From Arsenophonus sp052171895 (lineage in GTDB: Bacteria > Pseudomonadota > Gammaproteobacteria > Enterobacterales > Enterobacteriaceae), in contig JBQMRN010000001.1 in assembly GCA_052171895.1 (NCBI GenBank), positions 310,001-374,000 of the forward strand: a stretch of 64,000 nucleotides of DNA, in the 5' to 3' direction. Both the position numbers and the translations under genes were made by a program. The notes under the pieces are model-generated. The model was not told the DNA's origin, made no database searches, and was given only the letters and a program-made list of their open reading frames with translations. The first letter of the stretch is position 1, and the number at the start of each line of letters is the position of its first letter. Of this stretch, positions 33,468 to 43,170 are shown piece after piece.

Positions 33468-33545
33468 CATAACCTCTTATTTTTGTTGTCCGGCGCAGGG
33501 GTCTTTTCCCAAGATGAAAAAATTTATAACCACCGAGACGTTTGT

Positions 33546-33572
33546 ACTATAGCCAGTTTACAGAATTGTTAA
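33546..33572 (-). promoter_or_regulatory. Possible lpdA promoter
   Basis: On the - strand TTAACA and TATAGT are spaced 15 bases, a little short, about 80 bases upstream of lpdA. E. coli lpd also has its own promoter in this gap. The GTTAACA overlapping the -35 resembles half of an ArcA site. Call is tentative. Confidence 0.4.
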
Positions 33573-33682
33573 CTTCCTTGAAAGTATTCTAACGTGATAC
33601 AACTCTCAACATTATAGGATAAATTAGAGAAATTCTGTAATTATTAATAATAAAACAAATCGATATTTAGTTGGTCTATAAA

Positions 33683-34001
33683 TTACATAACAAAATGATA
33701 AATATTACTTATTAACTGTGCAATATGAGTAACGAAATGCGAGCCGTCTCTTCTATGCATCATTAATAAGATGATGATTAAAGGTAAGAGGAAAGGCCTT
33801 TGCTACTAATTTCTTGTAAAAAATTATTATTTGGTCTTCAATGAGATGACCTTCCCAAAATGTGCGTGTATAAATACAAAGTGAAATATGTCCTTAAAAT
33901 AAATCTTCACCATTTTATTCTTTTTTCTGAAAAAGTTATTGAAACATACTTCATATAAAGTTTTAGAAGACTGGAATGGAGCAATATGACCACATAACTG
34001 C
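33683..34001 (-). pseudogene. aceF: aceF (dihydrolipoamide acetyltransferase) 3' stub
   Basis: The last part reads FPLTFNHHLINDA, then after a frameshift DGSHFVTHIAQLISNIYHFVM and TAA at 33683. E. coli AceF ends [36 protein letters not shown], so the active-site DHRxxDG block is recognisable (NHHLIND). Upstream traces such as FWEGHLIED correspond weakly to PVWNGKEF. An IS256 starts at 34002. The remaining roughly 80% of aceF is absent. Position directly upstream of lpdA confirms the assignment. Confidence 0.75.
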
Positions 34002-35419
34002 GAGTTAGGTTTATTTTTGGTGTATTGAGTTTCGGAGATGCTGGCCTATCGATATGATTGATTTCGTAAATAAATTCAACATTATAGAGATCATATGCTA
34101 GAAAAAGTTAACCATATAGCTATCCGCAAAACTAGATATTACCTGTGATTCCTTGCATGAACTTATCTGTAATTGTGCCAGGTAGTTGAGAGGCATTGCT
34201 GTTGAAGCTGAGCTTGAAGGCATGCTGCGACAACATGCTGAACGCTGCCTTGTCTACTGGTGTTTTATGGCCATCGGCCATAACGGTTATTTCTCACATG
34301 GAACCATATAGACTGGTATTGGGGGATCTTGAGGTAAAATGCCTAAGATCAGGGATTGCAGTGGCAACAGAATATACTTAGACAGCTTATTAGTATAGAA
34401 TTATCTGAAGCGTTTAAAAAGCTTGAAGAGTTTCTACCATGCCTCTCTCTACCTGTAGCATCTCCATCGGTGATTTTCATGAAACTATAGGGGAGGGGTG
34501 ATTCTTGGTAAAAAAAGCATATAGTTATTTTAGATTACCATCAGTAGGCTGAAACAGCAATGCCTTGAAGCGTAGAGGCAATGGTGCCTGCGGGATTTAA
34601 TGGATACGTGCTACGTTTATTTTTTAGTCGATGGTATATACAGTCCTGTCAGGCAAGATGATCGCTTTTGGCTCCTGTCATTATCGGCGTACTAAGCATG
34701 AAGGTAAGGAGTTTTTTGTGCTCGAAGATGGTTATCGAGACTCAGAAGCGTACTGGGCTACATTTCTCTTAATAACCTCCAAGAGCGCGTGGGTTAACTG
34801 TATATGCAAGGCTTGTTACGGGAGACGGTACCCTTAATTTTGGAATATAATACTAGAATGATGGTAATGGCAAAGATATTTCCGGATACTCAGCACCAAC
34901 GAATGCTATTGGGTACACAAAACAGCTCATGTGCTACTTTTCACTCCACAAAAAGCATATAAACCGGTAAAGTTAAGGATGAGCTGGAGGACCTCTGTGC
35001 AGCAAGATAGCGGTGATGCCGCTAATAAAGCCCTTGATATTTTGTTGGCAAGGTTTTTAGAAAGGTATCTCCTTCAGCGATTAAGAAGAAGCTAGAAAAA
35101 GATCGAGAATAATTGCTGGCAGTTTATGACTTTCCGTCAGCGTATGAACGTCAATAAGAACGACGAATCTGATTGAATCTGCTTTTGCAACAGTGAGGTT
35201 ACGATACTGATGTAGAAAGAACTGTCCTTTAAGGAAAACAACCTTTTCAATGCTATTTAAGCTGTTTCCGTCTGCTCAGAAAAGCTAGAATCTGCTAAAT
35301 GGATCTGACATGCCTGTAAGGCTTGCTGCTAAACAACGTTAAATTTAAGGATGGGAAATAGATTCATGAACCATCAGAGTGGATTCTTAACCATTATATA
35401 CCATATTTGCTAATAACTC
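34002..35419 (+). mobile_element. Full-length degraded IS256-family element in the pyruvate dehydrogenase operon
   Basis: Ends gagttaggttta and ctaataactc, about 1.42 kb. + strand remnants include VLGDLEVKCLRSGIAVATE, a RYVYFLVDGIYSPVRQDDRFWL-like stretch near 34.6 kb and SIRTTNLIESAFATVRL-like pieces near 35.15 kb, all out of frame. Flanking octamers do not match, as expected if a deletion removed one side. Confidence 0.85.
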
Positions 35420-35572
35420 CCTACTAACTCCAGATCTTTTTTAGAAGATCGTAAAACTAGCATTACAGCATTTCAAGGAATCGGAGAGCGAATAAGGGCG
35501 CTCTAAATCTATCTTACCTGAATAATAAGGCTCATCTTCTACGGAAATACTGTTGATATAAGGCTATGTTAC

Positions 35573-35986
35573 CAAAGGTTATTGGTAGAAATTACTTATA
35601 CTGTATTAAAGAAAAGTTTAATGCAGAGTGTATTAGCCGTTTTTTTGACCAGATTATCGATAAAGAGTTATTCTATAACTTATTTGGTTAGATAGAGTAA
35701 AATGCTACAAAACTTTTGCAAGCGAGCATGAAATTAGTCAATATTGCCTAATAACATTGGATAATCAGAGAGTTATTATTGATAAGGAATTCTACATTCA
35801 AAATCTGAACAGATATATCAGCCGATTAAAAGGATAGAGCTCAGTAAATTCTATGATGCAGGGTTGTTTTATTTACTGAATTATCTGATATGGAGAAGAT
35901 TATTTGAAACAACAACAATTGAAATACAGACGTGCCTACATATATATCTCGCACTGCGAGAAAAGTAACAAAATTTGCTAACAAAA
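35573..35986 (+). mobile_element. Internally deleted IS1595 remnant with both ends
   Basis: Begins gctatgttaccaaaggttattgg and ends near tttgctaacaaaatcc. Between them only the C-terminal third of the transposase remains: FNAECISRFFDQIIDKELFYN, ETFASEHEISQYCLI and NRYISRLKG...LLNYLIWRRLFE in broken frames. The left terminus is joined directly to this region, so about 600 bases are deleted. Confidence 0.78.
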
Positions 35987-36171
35987 TCCAGCAGCCTAAT
36001 ATAATTACAGTTTTCAGAACTCACTGCGATATTAACGCCGCCATCACGTGCTTGTTATTATACTTGATCAATAAGATACTGAGCATGATCAACACCTTCT
36101 TGATGGATGACCGATTCGATTGCTTGTAACCAATGGCAAGTTTTGATTACATCCACGTCATTTTTCGACAT
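35987..36171 (-). pseudogene. aceE: aceE (pyruvate dehydrogenase E1) 5' stub
   Basis: From ATG at 36171 the - strand reads MSKNDVDVIKTCHWLQAIESVIHQEGVDHAQYLIDQV, then after a stop QARDGGVNIAVSSENCNYI. E. coli AceE begins MSERFPNDVDPIETRDWLQAIESVIREEGVERAQYLIDQLLAEARKGGVNVAAGTGISNYI. Only about 60 codons of nearly 890 remain before the IS1595 fragment. With the aceF stub on the other side of the IS block, several kb of aceE-aceF have been deleted. Confidence 0.9.
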
Positions 36172-36348
36172 ATCTGAAATCGTCTATTCCTTATCTATTA
36201 TCTGTTTTTAATGTAGTTATTGAGCTATCTTTTGATAGATAATTACTAAATTAGAAAGAAGAATAAAAGATAGTTCCTATTACCAGAACTTTATCTCTAA
36301 TTAAATCATAGGGGTAATCCACAAAGGTAGCAAGAAAAAGCTGCACTA

Positions 36349-37124
36349 CTAAATCAAATTTTGATATTGTTGTACTCGACGTAAAGAACGCTCACGACGT
36401 GTATGCTCCCGACTGATGTCCAGCAAAATATCCTCAATAACTGCTAAATGACGATGTGAAGCTTGCTGTGCTTTTTCAGGTTTACGTGTAATAATAGCTT
36501 TAAAAATTTGAGTTCTATGGTTAGTTACTGCTGCTTGTATTTCTTTACAAGTATATAAATACTTAAATTTTCTCTAATATTTTGCTTTAACATTGAAACC
36601 ATAGAACGAAGTATATGGAGTAATGCCACATTATGAGCCGCTTCAGTAACAAGCAGCTGATATTGCAAAAGAGCCTGGACTTCAGTATTAAACATCCCTC
36701 CGCTTTTCAATATCCTGAATTTGTAGATGACTGATCTTAATTCTGGCTAGATCCTCATCAGTTTCTCTTAAAGCAGCATAATAAGCAGCACAATACCTGT
36801 AAGCGTATGATGTATTTCTAAAAGATCAAATTGTGATTCTATATGTCCAGATAATAACCGGATAAGCGGATCACTAAAGCTTTGCCATAGATTTGTTTTA
36901 ACGAAGGTCCCACCTCCTTATTGGCGAAGAAGAAAACCTTTTACTTCAAGCCTTTGAATTGCCTCACGTAAATATGGACGAGAAATATCAAATTGCTTCG
37001 CTAACTCACGTTTAGGTAGTAATTTTTTTCCTTGGCGCAATATTCCTTCAAGGATTAAATGCTCAAGGCGCTGCTGTTCAATGACATCAGATAATTTAGG
37101 TTGGCGAATTTTGCTATAAACCAT
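36349..37124 (-). pseudogene. pdhR: pdhR (pyruvate dehydrogenase repressor) relic
   Basis: The start at 37124 gives MVYSKIRQPKLSDVIEQQ with an extra residue pair, then LILEGILRQGKKLLPKRELAKQFDISRPYLREAIQRLEVKGFLLRQ and a stop. This is the GntR-type winged-helix domain of PdhR. After frameshifts the FCD-domain pieces VQALLQYQLLVTEAAHNVALLHILRSMVSMLKQNIREN and the C-terminus RRERSLRRVQQYQNLI follow, to TAG at 36349. The DNA-binding domain alone (68 residues) is still open, but the pyruvate-sensing domain is out of frame. It is the first gene of the pdhR-aceEF-lpd operon, now dead. Confidence 0.93.
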
Positions 37125-37274
37125 ATTTATAATAGACCGCTTATATTTTTCGTAAATATTTATTTAACACTACTTAAGTCAATTGGTAATACCAATTTAT
37201 ATTAAATGCACATAAAGTAACAAAGTATTCAATAACTGTGTCCATAAGAGCTTAAATTTAACCTTAATAATTCT

Positions 37275-37762
37275 AAGAGGAGTTGTATTATACATCATTA
37301 CTATGACCAGCCGACTAAAGCAGTACCAGTAGAAGAGACCCTGATGCAGGAAGAGATGATTGGGCGCTATAATATAGCTATATTATAACGAAGTCTGGAG
37401 AGATGGTTCGCAAAAACCGAAAAAACCGAAGTTCGCTGCTGTTCTGATAAAAGGATTGGTGCGCACAGATCAGATTCATACAAATACATTCTGTGTGGCA
37501 ACAGGCTACTTTTTATCGACACTTGTCTTACTAAATAGACAACGGAATTCTTATCAGAAAGAATGCATAAAATAGAAAAAAGATGGTTATTAACACAAAA
37601 CTAGGATTAATGTCTATAAATTAGTGCATTAGCTCAAAGAATACAGACTCCAAAAAAAGTTTAACTTACAATAGAGCTAATAAACCGATTTTATCTTATT
37701 TTTAGCAATAATGGATAGCTTTGATCTTCACTTAAAGAGAGATTTAATTTCCTAAGCATGAA
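37275..37762 (+). mobile_element. IS91-family 3' fragment
   Basis: Matches the last quarter of the other IS91 copies. It begins at YHHYDQPTKAV-like sequence, with remnants of QEEMIGRYN, AVLIKGLVRTDQIHTNTFCVATGYFLS, and the shared untranslated 3' end up to aatttcctaagcatg. It abuts an IS1595 fragment. Confidence 0.75.
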
Positions 37763-38193
37763 CGAATTGCGGTCTTCATCGCCAGAGATACACAGGCCCA
37801 TATGAGCGATAAGATTTTTGGAGGTTTAATGCAGAGTGTCTGTTAGCCGTTTTCTTTAGCCAATCATCGATAAAGAGTCCATCCTTTGCTCAGATGGAGA
37901 TGGATCTAAAGGTTACAAAACTTTTGCCAGCTAGCATAAAATTATTCACTATCGTCTAATAAGGTTGGAGATATTCAGCGAATTATTGGTAAGGAATTTC
38001 ATATTAAAAATGTGAATAGTTATATCAGCTGATTAAAAGGAGGATGGCTGACTAAATTTCATGATGTATGGTCATTTTGTTTACTGAATTATCTGACCTG
38101 AAGAAAGAAGATTATTTAAAACTACAACAATAAAATACAGAGGTGCCTAAATATTACTCTTCAAGAAAACAACAACTTTTCCCAGATAGCCCC
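37763..38193 (+). mobile_element. IS1595-family 3' fragment
   Basis: + strand pieces ERIAVFIARDTQAHMSDKIF, CSDGD...VTKLLPA, IIGKEFHIKNVNSYIS and LKGGWLTKFHDVWSFCLLNYL match the DDE and C-terminal portion of the ISXO2-like transposase. The N-terminal half is missing. Confidence 0.78.
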
Positions 38194-38480
38194 TGTGCAA
38201 TTAACAGCATATTTTCCGAAAAGAAAAAATAGAACAGTAAATAAAGTTGTTTTACATATTGCTTTACGTAATTGTAAAAATACCCTGATAAAGCTTGATG
38301 GTGTTTATATTATGCCTCAAGTTAATCCTGTTTTAGCGAAAAAACGTTGCTTCAATGAAGCTCTCATTAATGCTGATTAAAAAGGCTATACCGGTTAGGT
38401 AATAACAGATATTGTTAATATTGCTATTGTGGCGGCTATGATCTTTGGCCATATATCCTGACCGAATCACTCATGCCCTT
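38194..38480 (+). pseudogene. Unidentified relic, possibly malM 3' end
   Basis: An open + strand stretch (38195-38380) reads QLTAYFPKRKNRTVNKVVLHIALRNCKNTLIKLDGVYIMPQVNPVLAKKRCFNEALINAD, then continues after a stop as KGYTG...ITDIVNIAIVAAM. The final part loosely resembles the MalM C-terminus (SYFNTAIKNAVAKGDVDKAL), and malM lies upstream of ubiC in E. coli. The first part I do not recognise, so the assignment is weak. About 200 further bases up to the ubiC relic show nothing. Confidence 0.25.
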
Positions 38481-38710
38481 ACAAAGGCTATTTAAATATG
38501 CATTTTGTTTTCAATGATATAGCAGCTACATTCCTGAAACATTAGAAAAATTAAACCTGAAATCATATTATTTTTAATTGCCTCTATATCTTATTTTTTC
38601 TAATAAGTCTATCTACTCTCACATAAGACACTAGTAGGCATTGTAATGCCTCTTCTATTTGAAATCTTAAGATAAAGTGAAAGAAGTATTCTCTATGGGT
38701 GTGGTTATAA

Positions 38711-39165
38711 TGACAAGTAATATAAATCAATCACTTTTCTGCAATTAATCGATTAATTAGTTTTCAATACAATAAATTAACCTCTGGATCTAATATATAA
38801 TTGTTAATTTAATTAGATTTTCTGACTCAGGCTCTTGCACCTTATTGTTAGCAAGTGACTGTGAAACTTTATCAAGAAGGTTTTATTCAGTTAGATAGTT
38901 AGCACGAAGAAGCTAAATTTTTTCCTAATAGTCAAGGCATTGATTATATGAAGTCGTGCTATTTACTGATGGTTATCCATGGTTATATGGACGGATAGAG
39001 TTCTTCAATAAGAGAGATTAACCAGTCCTAAACGTGAGCTAATAAATTTAGGCAATGTGCCATTGGGGAGCGACTACCTGTTTAATGGAAATAATTTGAC
39101 TCGTGATTATATTAATTTTTGTATGCAGAATAATTGTTGGGCAAGGGGTTCATTGTTTAGATTAT
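38711..39165 (+). pseudogene. ubiC: ubiC (chorismate pyruvate-lyase) relic
   Basis: In broken + strand frames: DSGSLTLLL-like, VKLYQEGFIQLD, EEAKFFPNSQGIDYMK, LFTDGYPWLYGRIEFF, LTSPKRELINLGNVPLGSDYLFNGNNLTRDYINF and WARGSLFRL. These follow UbiC in order ([94 protein letters not shown]). The enzyme makes 4-hydroxybenzoate, the head-group precursor of ubiquinone and substrate of UbiA, the next gene. Confidence 0.85.
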
Positions 39166-39274
39166 AGTCTAAACCTTTTTTATTAATAAATAGAACTTTT
39201 TTTTGCTAGATTCACCTGTTTATATAAAATAATATGGAAATAAATAAATTGGTCTAGGGATAGGGAAAACAAGG

Positions 39275-40129
39275 TTGAAATTGAATAAATGGCGCGCCTA
39301 TTTTCGTTTAATGCGTATTGATAAGCCGATAGGTATTTTGTTATTACTATGGCCTACTTATTGGGCATTATGGTTAGCAAGCCGAGGGGTACCAGATCTT
39401 TTTATTTTATTAGTTTTTACTTTAGGTGTCTTTTTTATGCGTGCGGCTGGTTGTGTTATTAATGATTTTGCTGATCGAAAATTTGATGGTTATGTTACAA
39501 GAACAAGGGAACGTCCCTTGCCAAATGGTGATGTGACAGAAAAAGAAGCTAAGACAGTATTTTTTTCATTAATCATTATCGCTTTTATATTAGTGTTGAC
39601 CTTAAATAAGATGGTAATTTGGTTATCGATGATTGGGTTATTATTAGCTTGGATTTATCCATTTATCAAACGATTTAGCCATTTTCCACAGATTGTATTG
39701 GGTACTGCGTTTGGGTGGTCAATTCCAATGGCATATGCAGCAGTTAGTAAGTCTTTTCCTTTGGAATGTTGGTTATTATTTCTGATTAATATTATTTGGT
39801 CTGTTATTTATGATACCCAGTATGCTATGGTTGATCGTAATGATGATATAAAAATTGCTGTGAAATCAACTGCAATTATTTTTGCTTATTTTGATAAATT
39901 GATTATTGGGATTTTACAATTAGCGATGATACTGCTGTTATTTTACATAGGTCAACAGATAGATTTGGGTATATTTTATTTTGGTAGTTTGATATTTATA
40001 TTAGGCTTATTTATATATCAACAAAAACTAATTGTTAATCGTCAACCAATATTTTATTTTAAAGCATTTATGAATAACAATTATGTAGGATTGGTTTTAT
40101 TTATTGGTATCTTATTAAATTATTTTTAA
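39275..40129 (+). CDS. ubiA: 4-hydroxybenzoate octaprenyltransferase
   Basis: The 284 residues (E. coli 290) join a polyprenyl chain to 4-hydroxybenzoate in the inner membrane. Both Asp-rich, Mg/diphosphate-binding motifs are present: NDFADRKFDG (63-72) and DTQYAMVDRNDD (180-191). Around them lie about eight hydrophobic segments. There is no ATG at the 5' end. TTG 39275 gives MKLNKWRAYFRLMRIDKPIG; TTG 39281, two codons later, is 6 bases from AAGG and may be the better start. Upstream ubiC is dead, so its substrate must come from elsewhere. It converges on plsB with a shared hairpin. Frame fully open. Confidence 0.95.
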   Translation: MKLNKWRAYFRLMRIDKPIGILLLLWPTYWALWLASRGVPDLFILLVFTLGVFFMRAAGCVINDFADRKFDGYVTRTRERPLPNGDVTEKEAKTVFFSLIIIAFILVLTLNKMVIWLSMIGLLLAWIYPFIKRFSHFPQIVLGTAFGWSIPMAYAAVSKSFPLECWLLFLINIIWSVIYDTQYAMVDRNDDIKIAVKSTAIIFAYFDKLIIGILQLAMILLLFYIGQQIDLGIFYFGSLIFILGLFIYQQKLIVNRQPIFYFKAFMNNNYVGLVLFIGILLNYF

Positions 40130-40136
40130 TTATAAA

Positions 40137-40164
40137 AAAGGATAATCTCAACTGATTATCCTTT
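40137..40164 (-). terminator. Hairpin terminator between convergent ubiA and plsB
   Basis: AAAGGATAATC and GATTATCCTTT form a perfect 11-base stem with loop TCAACT. Read on the - strand the stem is followed by a T-run, as expected for plsB. On the + strand the tail is weaker, but it may serve ubiA as well. Confidence 0.8.
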
Positions 40165-40225
40165 ATAAGGTTGATCGATTTCAGTCTAAATCTTTTTTAC
40201 GTTACTCTATTAATATAAAGATGAT

Positions 40226-42676
40226 TTATTCAGGCAATGGTTCATCAGTAACGTATTTGATACTTTCAATGGTTAAGCAAACCTCAAGAGATATTAACTT
40301 AGCGATAATACGATAAAGTAGTTGTGCATTAGCAATGATAATCGCATTTTCTTCTCTATTAAGATAACCTTCTTGTTTTAATGTATTTACCAGCGTCGAG
40401 AAAACCGCTTTATCAAAGAACTCAGGTGCGTTGATACCATGAAGTACAGATAGACGTTGAGCAAGAATACGGCTCTCTTTTTCCAGTATTCCTCGGCTAA
40501 TTTCAGGTATTGAACTCAGTAGTGAAAGTGTAATCGCATAGCGCTGTAGCGTTTCTTTAATGCCAGCAGCTAAAAGCTGAAGAAGACGAATACGAGCTGG
40601 ATTGATAGTTACAAAACCGTCTACTGTTAATAATATTAGTTGTTGATGAGCTAATTCATTCAACAGCATATCGATAGATTCAGGCAATTCTTCTATGCTA
40701 TATCGCATGAACAGTTCTGCTTTTAGGAATGGATAAATGAGTGCAACTTGATAACCAATTTCCTGACGTTGAATACTTTCATTATGTAATATGATATTGG
40801 CTACTAAAGAAGGTAAAACCAATAAATGCATAATATTATTTCGATAGTAAGTCATCAATACGGCATTTTTTCTTGGTAATATAACAATATCGCCCATGCT
40901 ATCATGTTCAACTTCAAACTTATCCAATTGCAATGCATCTTCTAACAGTTGTTCAGAAGATTTGTTAGGGGTTGTGCTATCATCGCTATAAGCCACATTT
41001 CTTAATAGTTGGAGGTAACATTCAATTTGTTCAATTAATTGTTCACGGGTTAATGCACGCTGGCGTGAAGCTAATAAAGCCGTTGAACATAAATTGACTG
41101 CATTAGCAGCAGCAGCGTTGTTAATTTTAACCATGATTTTATGAGCTAGCTGAGTCACAGCTGAATTTAGCCATGTTGGACGTTGAGGTTCAATGGCATC
41201 AATAGATTGACGCCACTTTGGAACATATTTATTTAAATATTGTGTTAGTGCAATCGGTTGGCTAAAGTTAACATAACCTTGTCCTAGTTTACGCAATTTA
41301 CGTAGACCTCTTAACATTGAAAAAAAGCCTTCTTTCTCTTTTGCTGCACCTTTTAGTTCTTTAGCGTAGGTAGCAACTTCTAATACATGTTCATAACCTA
41401 TGTAGATAGGAACAATAGTAATTGGAGGTGAATCACCTCGTAGCATTGCTTGTAGGGTCATCGATAAAGTACCAGTTTTTGGTTCTAATAGTCGACCTGT
41501 TCGAGAGCGCCCACCTTCAATAAAATATTCAATCGAATAACCACGCGCAAATAATTCACTCAGATATTCACGAAATATAGTGGAATAAAGTTTATTGCCT
41601 TTGAAAGAGCGGCGTATAAAAAAAGCACCTAAGTGACGGAAAATTGGCCCAGCCGGCCAGAAATTAAGATTGATACCTGCGGCGATATGAGGAGGAACTA
41701 ACCCTTGATGATAAAGTACATAAGATAATAATAGATAGTCCATATGACTACGATGAGAAGGAATATAGACAATTTCATGGCCATCTTGTGCTAATTGCCG
41801 CACACGTTCAGCATGTTGTACATTAATGCCTTGATAGAGTCGATTCCATGTCCAACTAAGTATGCGGTCAGTAATACGGATTACTTCATAGGAAAAATTA
41901 GCGGCAATTTCTTCCATCATGGCAATCGCATTATTTTTTGCCTTCTCAAGTGAAATTTTTTTAGCTTTAGCTTCATCTTCAACTGCTTTTTCAATCGCTT
42001 TTGAAGTTAATAGTTTATTGAATAGATCGTGACGTACAGGGAGTTTTGGCCCAACTGCTGCTAATCGTTGTCGTGAATAATGAATTCGAGCTACTCGGGC
42101 AAGTTTCTTGGCAAGAATTTTATCAGTACCATATTCGCAAGCCATTTGTCGTAAAGAGACTGTGGGAGAAAAACGGACAAAACTATCACGTCCTAACCAG
42201 ATAATGGAAAAGAATTTTTGAATACCATTAAGAAAACGTAGCGGAGGTGCCAGCAAGTGCCCTTCTCGACCAGGTGCTCGACCGAACATTACTGATACAG
42301 GTAGCATCTGAATGTTTAGCTCGGGATTATGGCAATGCAGATCAAGATATGCAATAAATATTTTCACTGAATCTTTACGTGGATCTAGCGAATAATAACG
42401 AAATATACGTGGTCCATCATCAATAAATACATAGGCAGGTAATTTAATTTCGTCTACTTCAATCGGATCGAGTGGATCAGGTAAGCCAATAGAACAACAT
42501 TGTTGACGTAACGTTAATAAATCTGTTTTAGAATGATAAGGGAATAGATATAGAAAAGGATGTGTTGTATCAAGACGTAATTCTTTAATTGGATCTGCTG
42601 GTATGAGTTTACTTTTTACCAAAAATTTCATTGGTAAACCTAATAGATTATAGTAAATTTTATGCAAAAAAGACAT
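40226..42676 (-). CDS. plsB: Glycerol-3-phosphate acyltransferase
   Basis: The 816 residues (E. coli 807) catalyse the first step of phospholipid synthesis, acylating sn-glycerol 3-phosphate at position 1 at the inner membrane. The acyltransferase motif HRSHMD (His308 to Asp313) is followed by the glycerol-phosphate-binding GAFFIRRSFKGNKLYSTIFREYL and EYFIEGGRSRTGRL blocks, then ITIVPIYIGYEHV. Alignment from memory is full length (MSFLHKIYYNLLGLPMKFLVKSK... to ...LTIESI). The start ATG at 42676 has AAGGAGG about 13 bases upstream, rather distant. The frame is clean over 2.4 kb despite dead neighbours on both sides, indicating strong selection. Confidence 0.97.
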   Translation of the reverse strand: MSFLHKIYYNLLGLPMKFLVKSKLIPADPIKELRLDTTHPFLYLFPYHSKTDLLTLRQQCCSIGLPDPLDPIEVDEIKLPAYVFIDDGPRIFRYYSLDPRKDSVKIFIAYLDLHCHNPELNIQMLPVSVMFGRAPGREGHLLAPPLRFLNGIQKFFSIIWLGRDSFVRFSPTVSLRQMACEYGTDKILAKKLARVARIHYSRQRLAAVGPKLPVRHDLFNKLLTSKAIEKAVEDEAKAKKISLEKAKNNAIAMMEEIAANFSYEVIRITDRILSWTWNRLYQGINVQHAERVRQLAQDGHEIVYIPSHRSHMDYLLLSYVLYHQGLVPPHIAAGINLNFWPAGPIFRHLGAFFIRRSFKGNKLYSTIFREYLSELFARGYSIEYFIEGGRSRTGRLLEPKTGTLSMTLQAMLRGDSPPITIVPIYIGYEHVLEVATYAKELKGAAKEKEGFFSMLRGLRKLRKLGQGYVNFSQPIALTQYLNKYVPKWRQSIDAIEPQRPTWLNSAVTQLAHKIMVKINNAAAANAVNLCSTALLASRQRALTREQLIEQIECYLQLLRNVAYSDDSTTPNKSSEQLLEDALQLDKFEVEHDSMGDIVILPRKNAVLMTYYRNNIMHLLVLPSLVANIILHNESIQRQEIGYQVALIYPFLKAELFMRYSIEELPESIDMLLNELAHQQLILLTVDGFVTINPARIRLLQLLAAGIKETLQRYAITLSLLSSIPEISRGILEKESRILAQRLSVLHGINAPEFFDKAVFSTLVNTLKQEGYLNREENAIIIANAQLLYRIIAKLISLEVCLTIESIKYVTDEPLPE

Positions 42677-42799
42677 AGATGAACGATAGCCTCCTTGTTT
42701 AGATCCTATGAAAGGATATCAGAAATAGTAATTAATATCTCTTTAAAAGATAATAATTATATTAAATACCACATTTATCTAACCTAGAGAGTAAATTTT

Positions 42800-43109
42800 A
42801 TAGCAAATCAAACAATTGGCTTAATTAGACTTATTAAAGCAACTGCTTATTCGTTGAAAGGGTCAAGATCAGCTTGGCAGAGTGATGAATGGATTGAACA
42901 CTTACTACTTATTAGTTCAGTGGTATTGATAGCTATTGTTGAATTATTAAATAGTGCAATTGAAGCTGTGGTTGATAGAATTGGTATAAAGTTAGAGAAA
43001 CTTTCTGGTAAAGCAAAAAATATCGGCTCCTGGAGCTGTTTTTATTTCAATTTGTTTAGCTATTTTTATCTACTCAGTTGTGATTGGTAATCATTATTTT
43101 CTAAGCTAG
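42800..43109 (+). pseudogene. dgkA: dgkA (diacylglycerol kinase) relic with internal deletion
   Basis: From 42800 the + strand reads (I)ANQTIGLIRLIKATAYSLKGSRSAWQSDEWIEHLLLISSVVLIAIVELLNSAIEAVVDRIGIKLEKLSGKAKNIG, then frameshifts to GAVFISICLAIFIYSVVIGNHYF. E. coli DgkA has about 28 more residues between RAAW and LLISS (the segment with the first transmembrane helix). The start codon is ATA instead of ATG. The catalytic NSAIEAVVDRIG helix remains. Deletion, frameshift and lost start make it non-functional. It is divergent from plsB, as in E. coli. Confidence 0.88.
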
Positions 43110-43170
43110 TTATAAAAAATAGGTTTTTATGCGTATTTGTGTTAAATCTTAATATACCTGTATATACTTA

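Noticed and set aside
36918..37124. Stand-alone 68-residue DNA-binding protein
   Set aside because: It is the N-terminal domain of PdhR followed by in-order frameshifted remains of the rest, so I treat it as part of the pseudogene.
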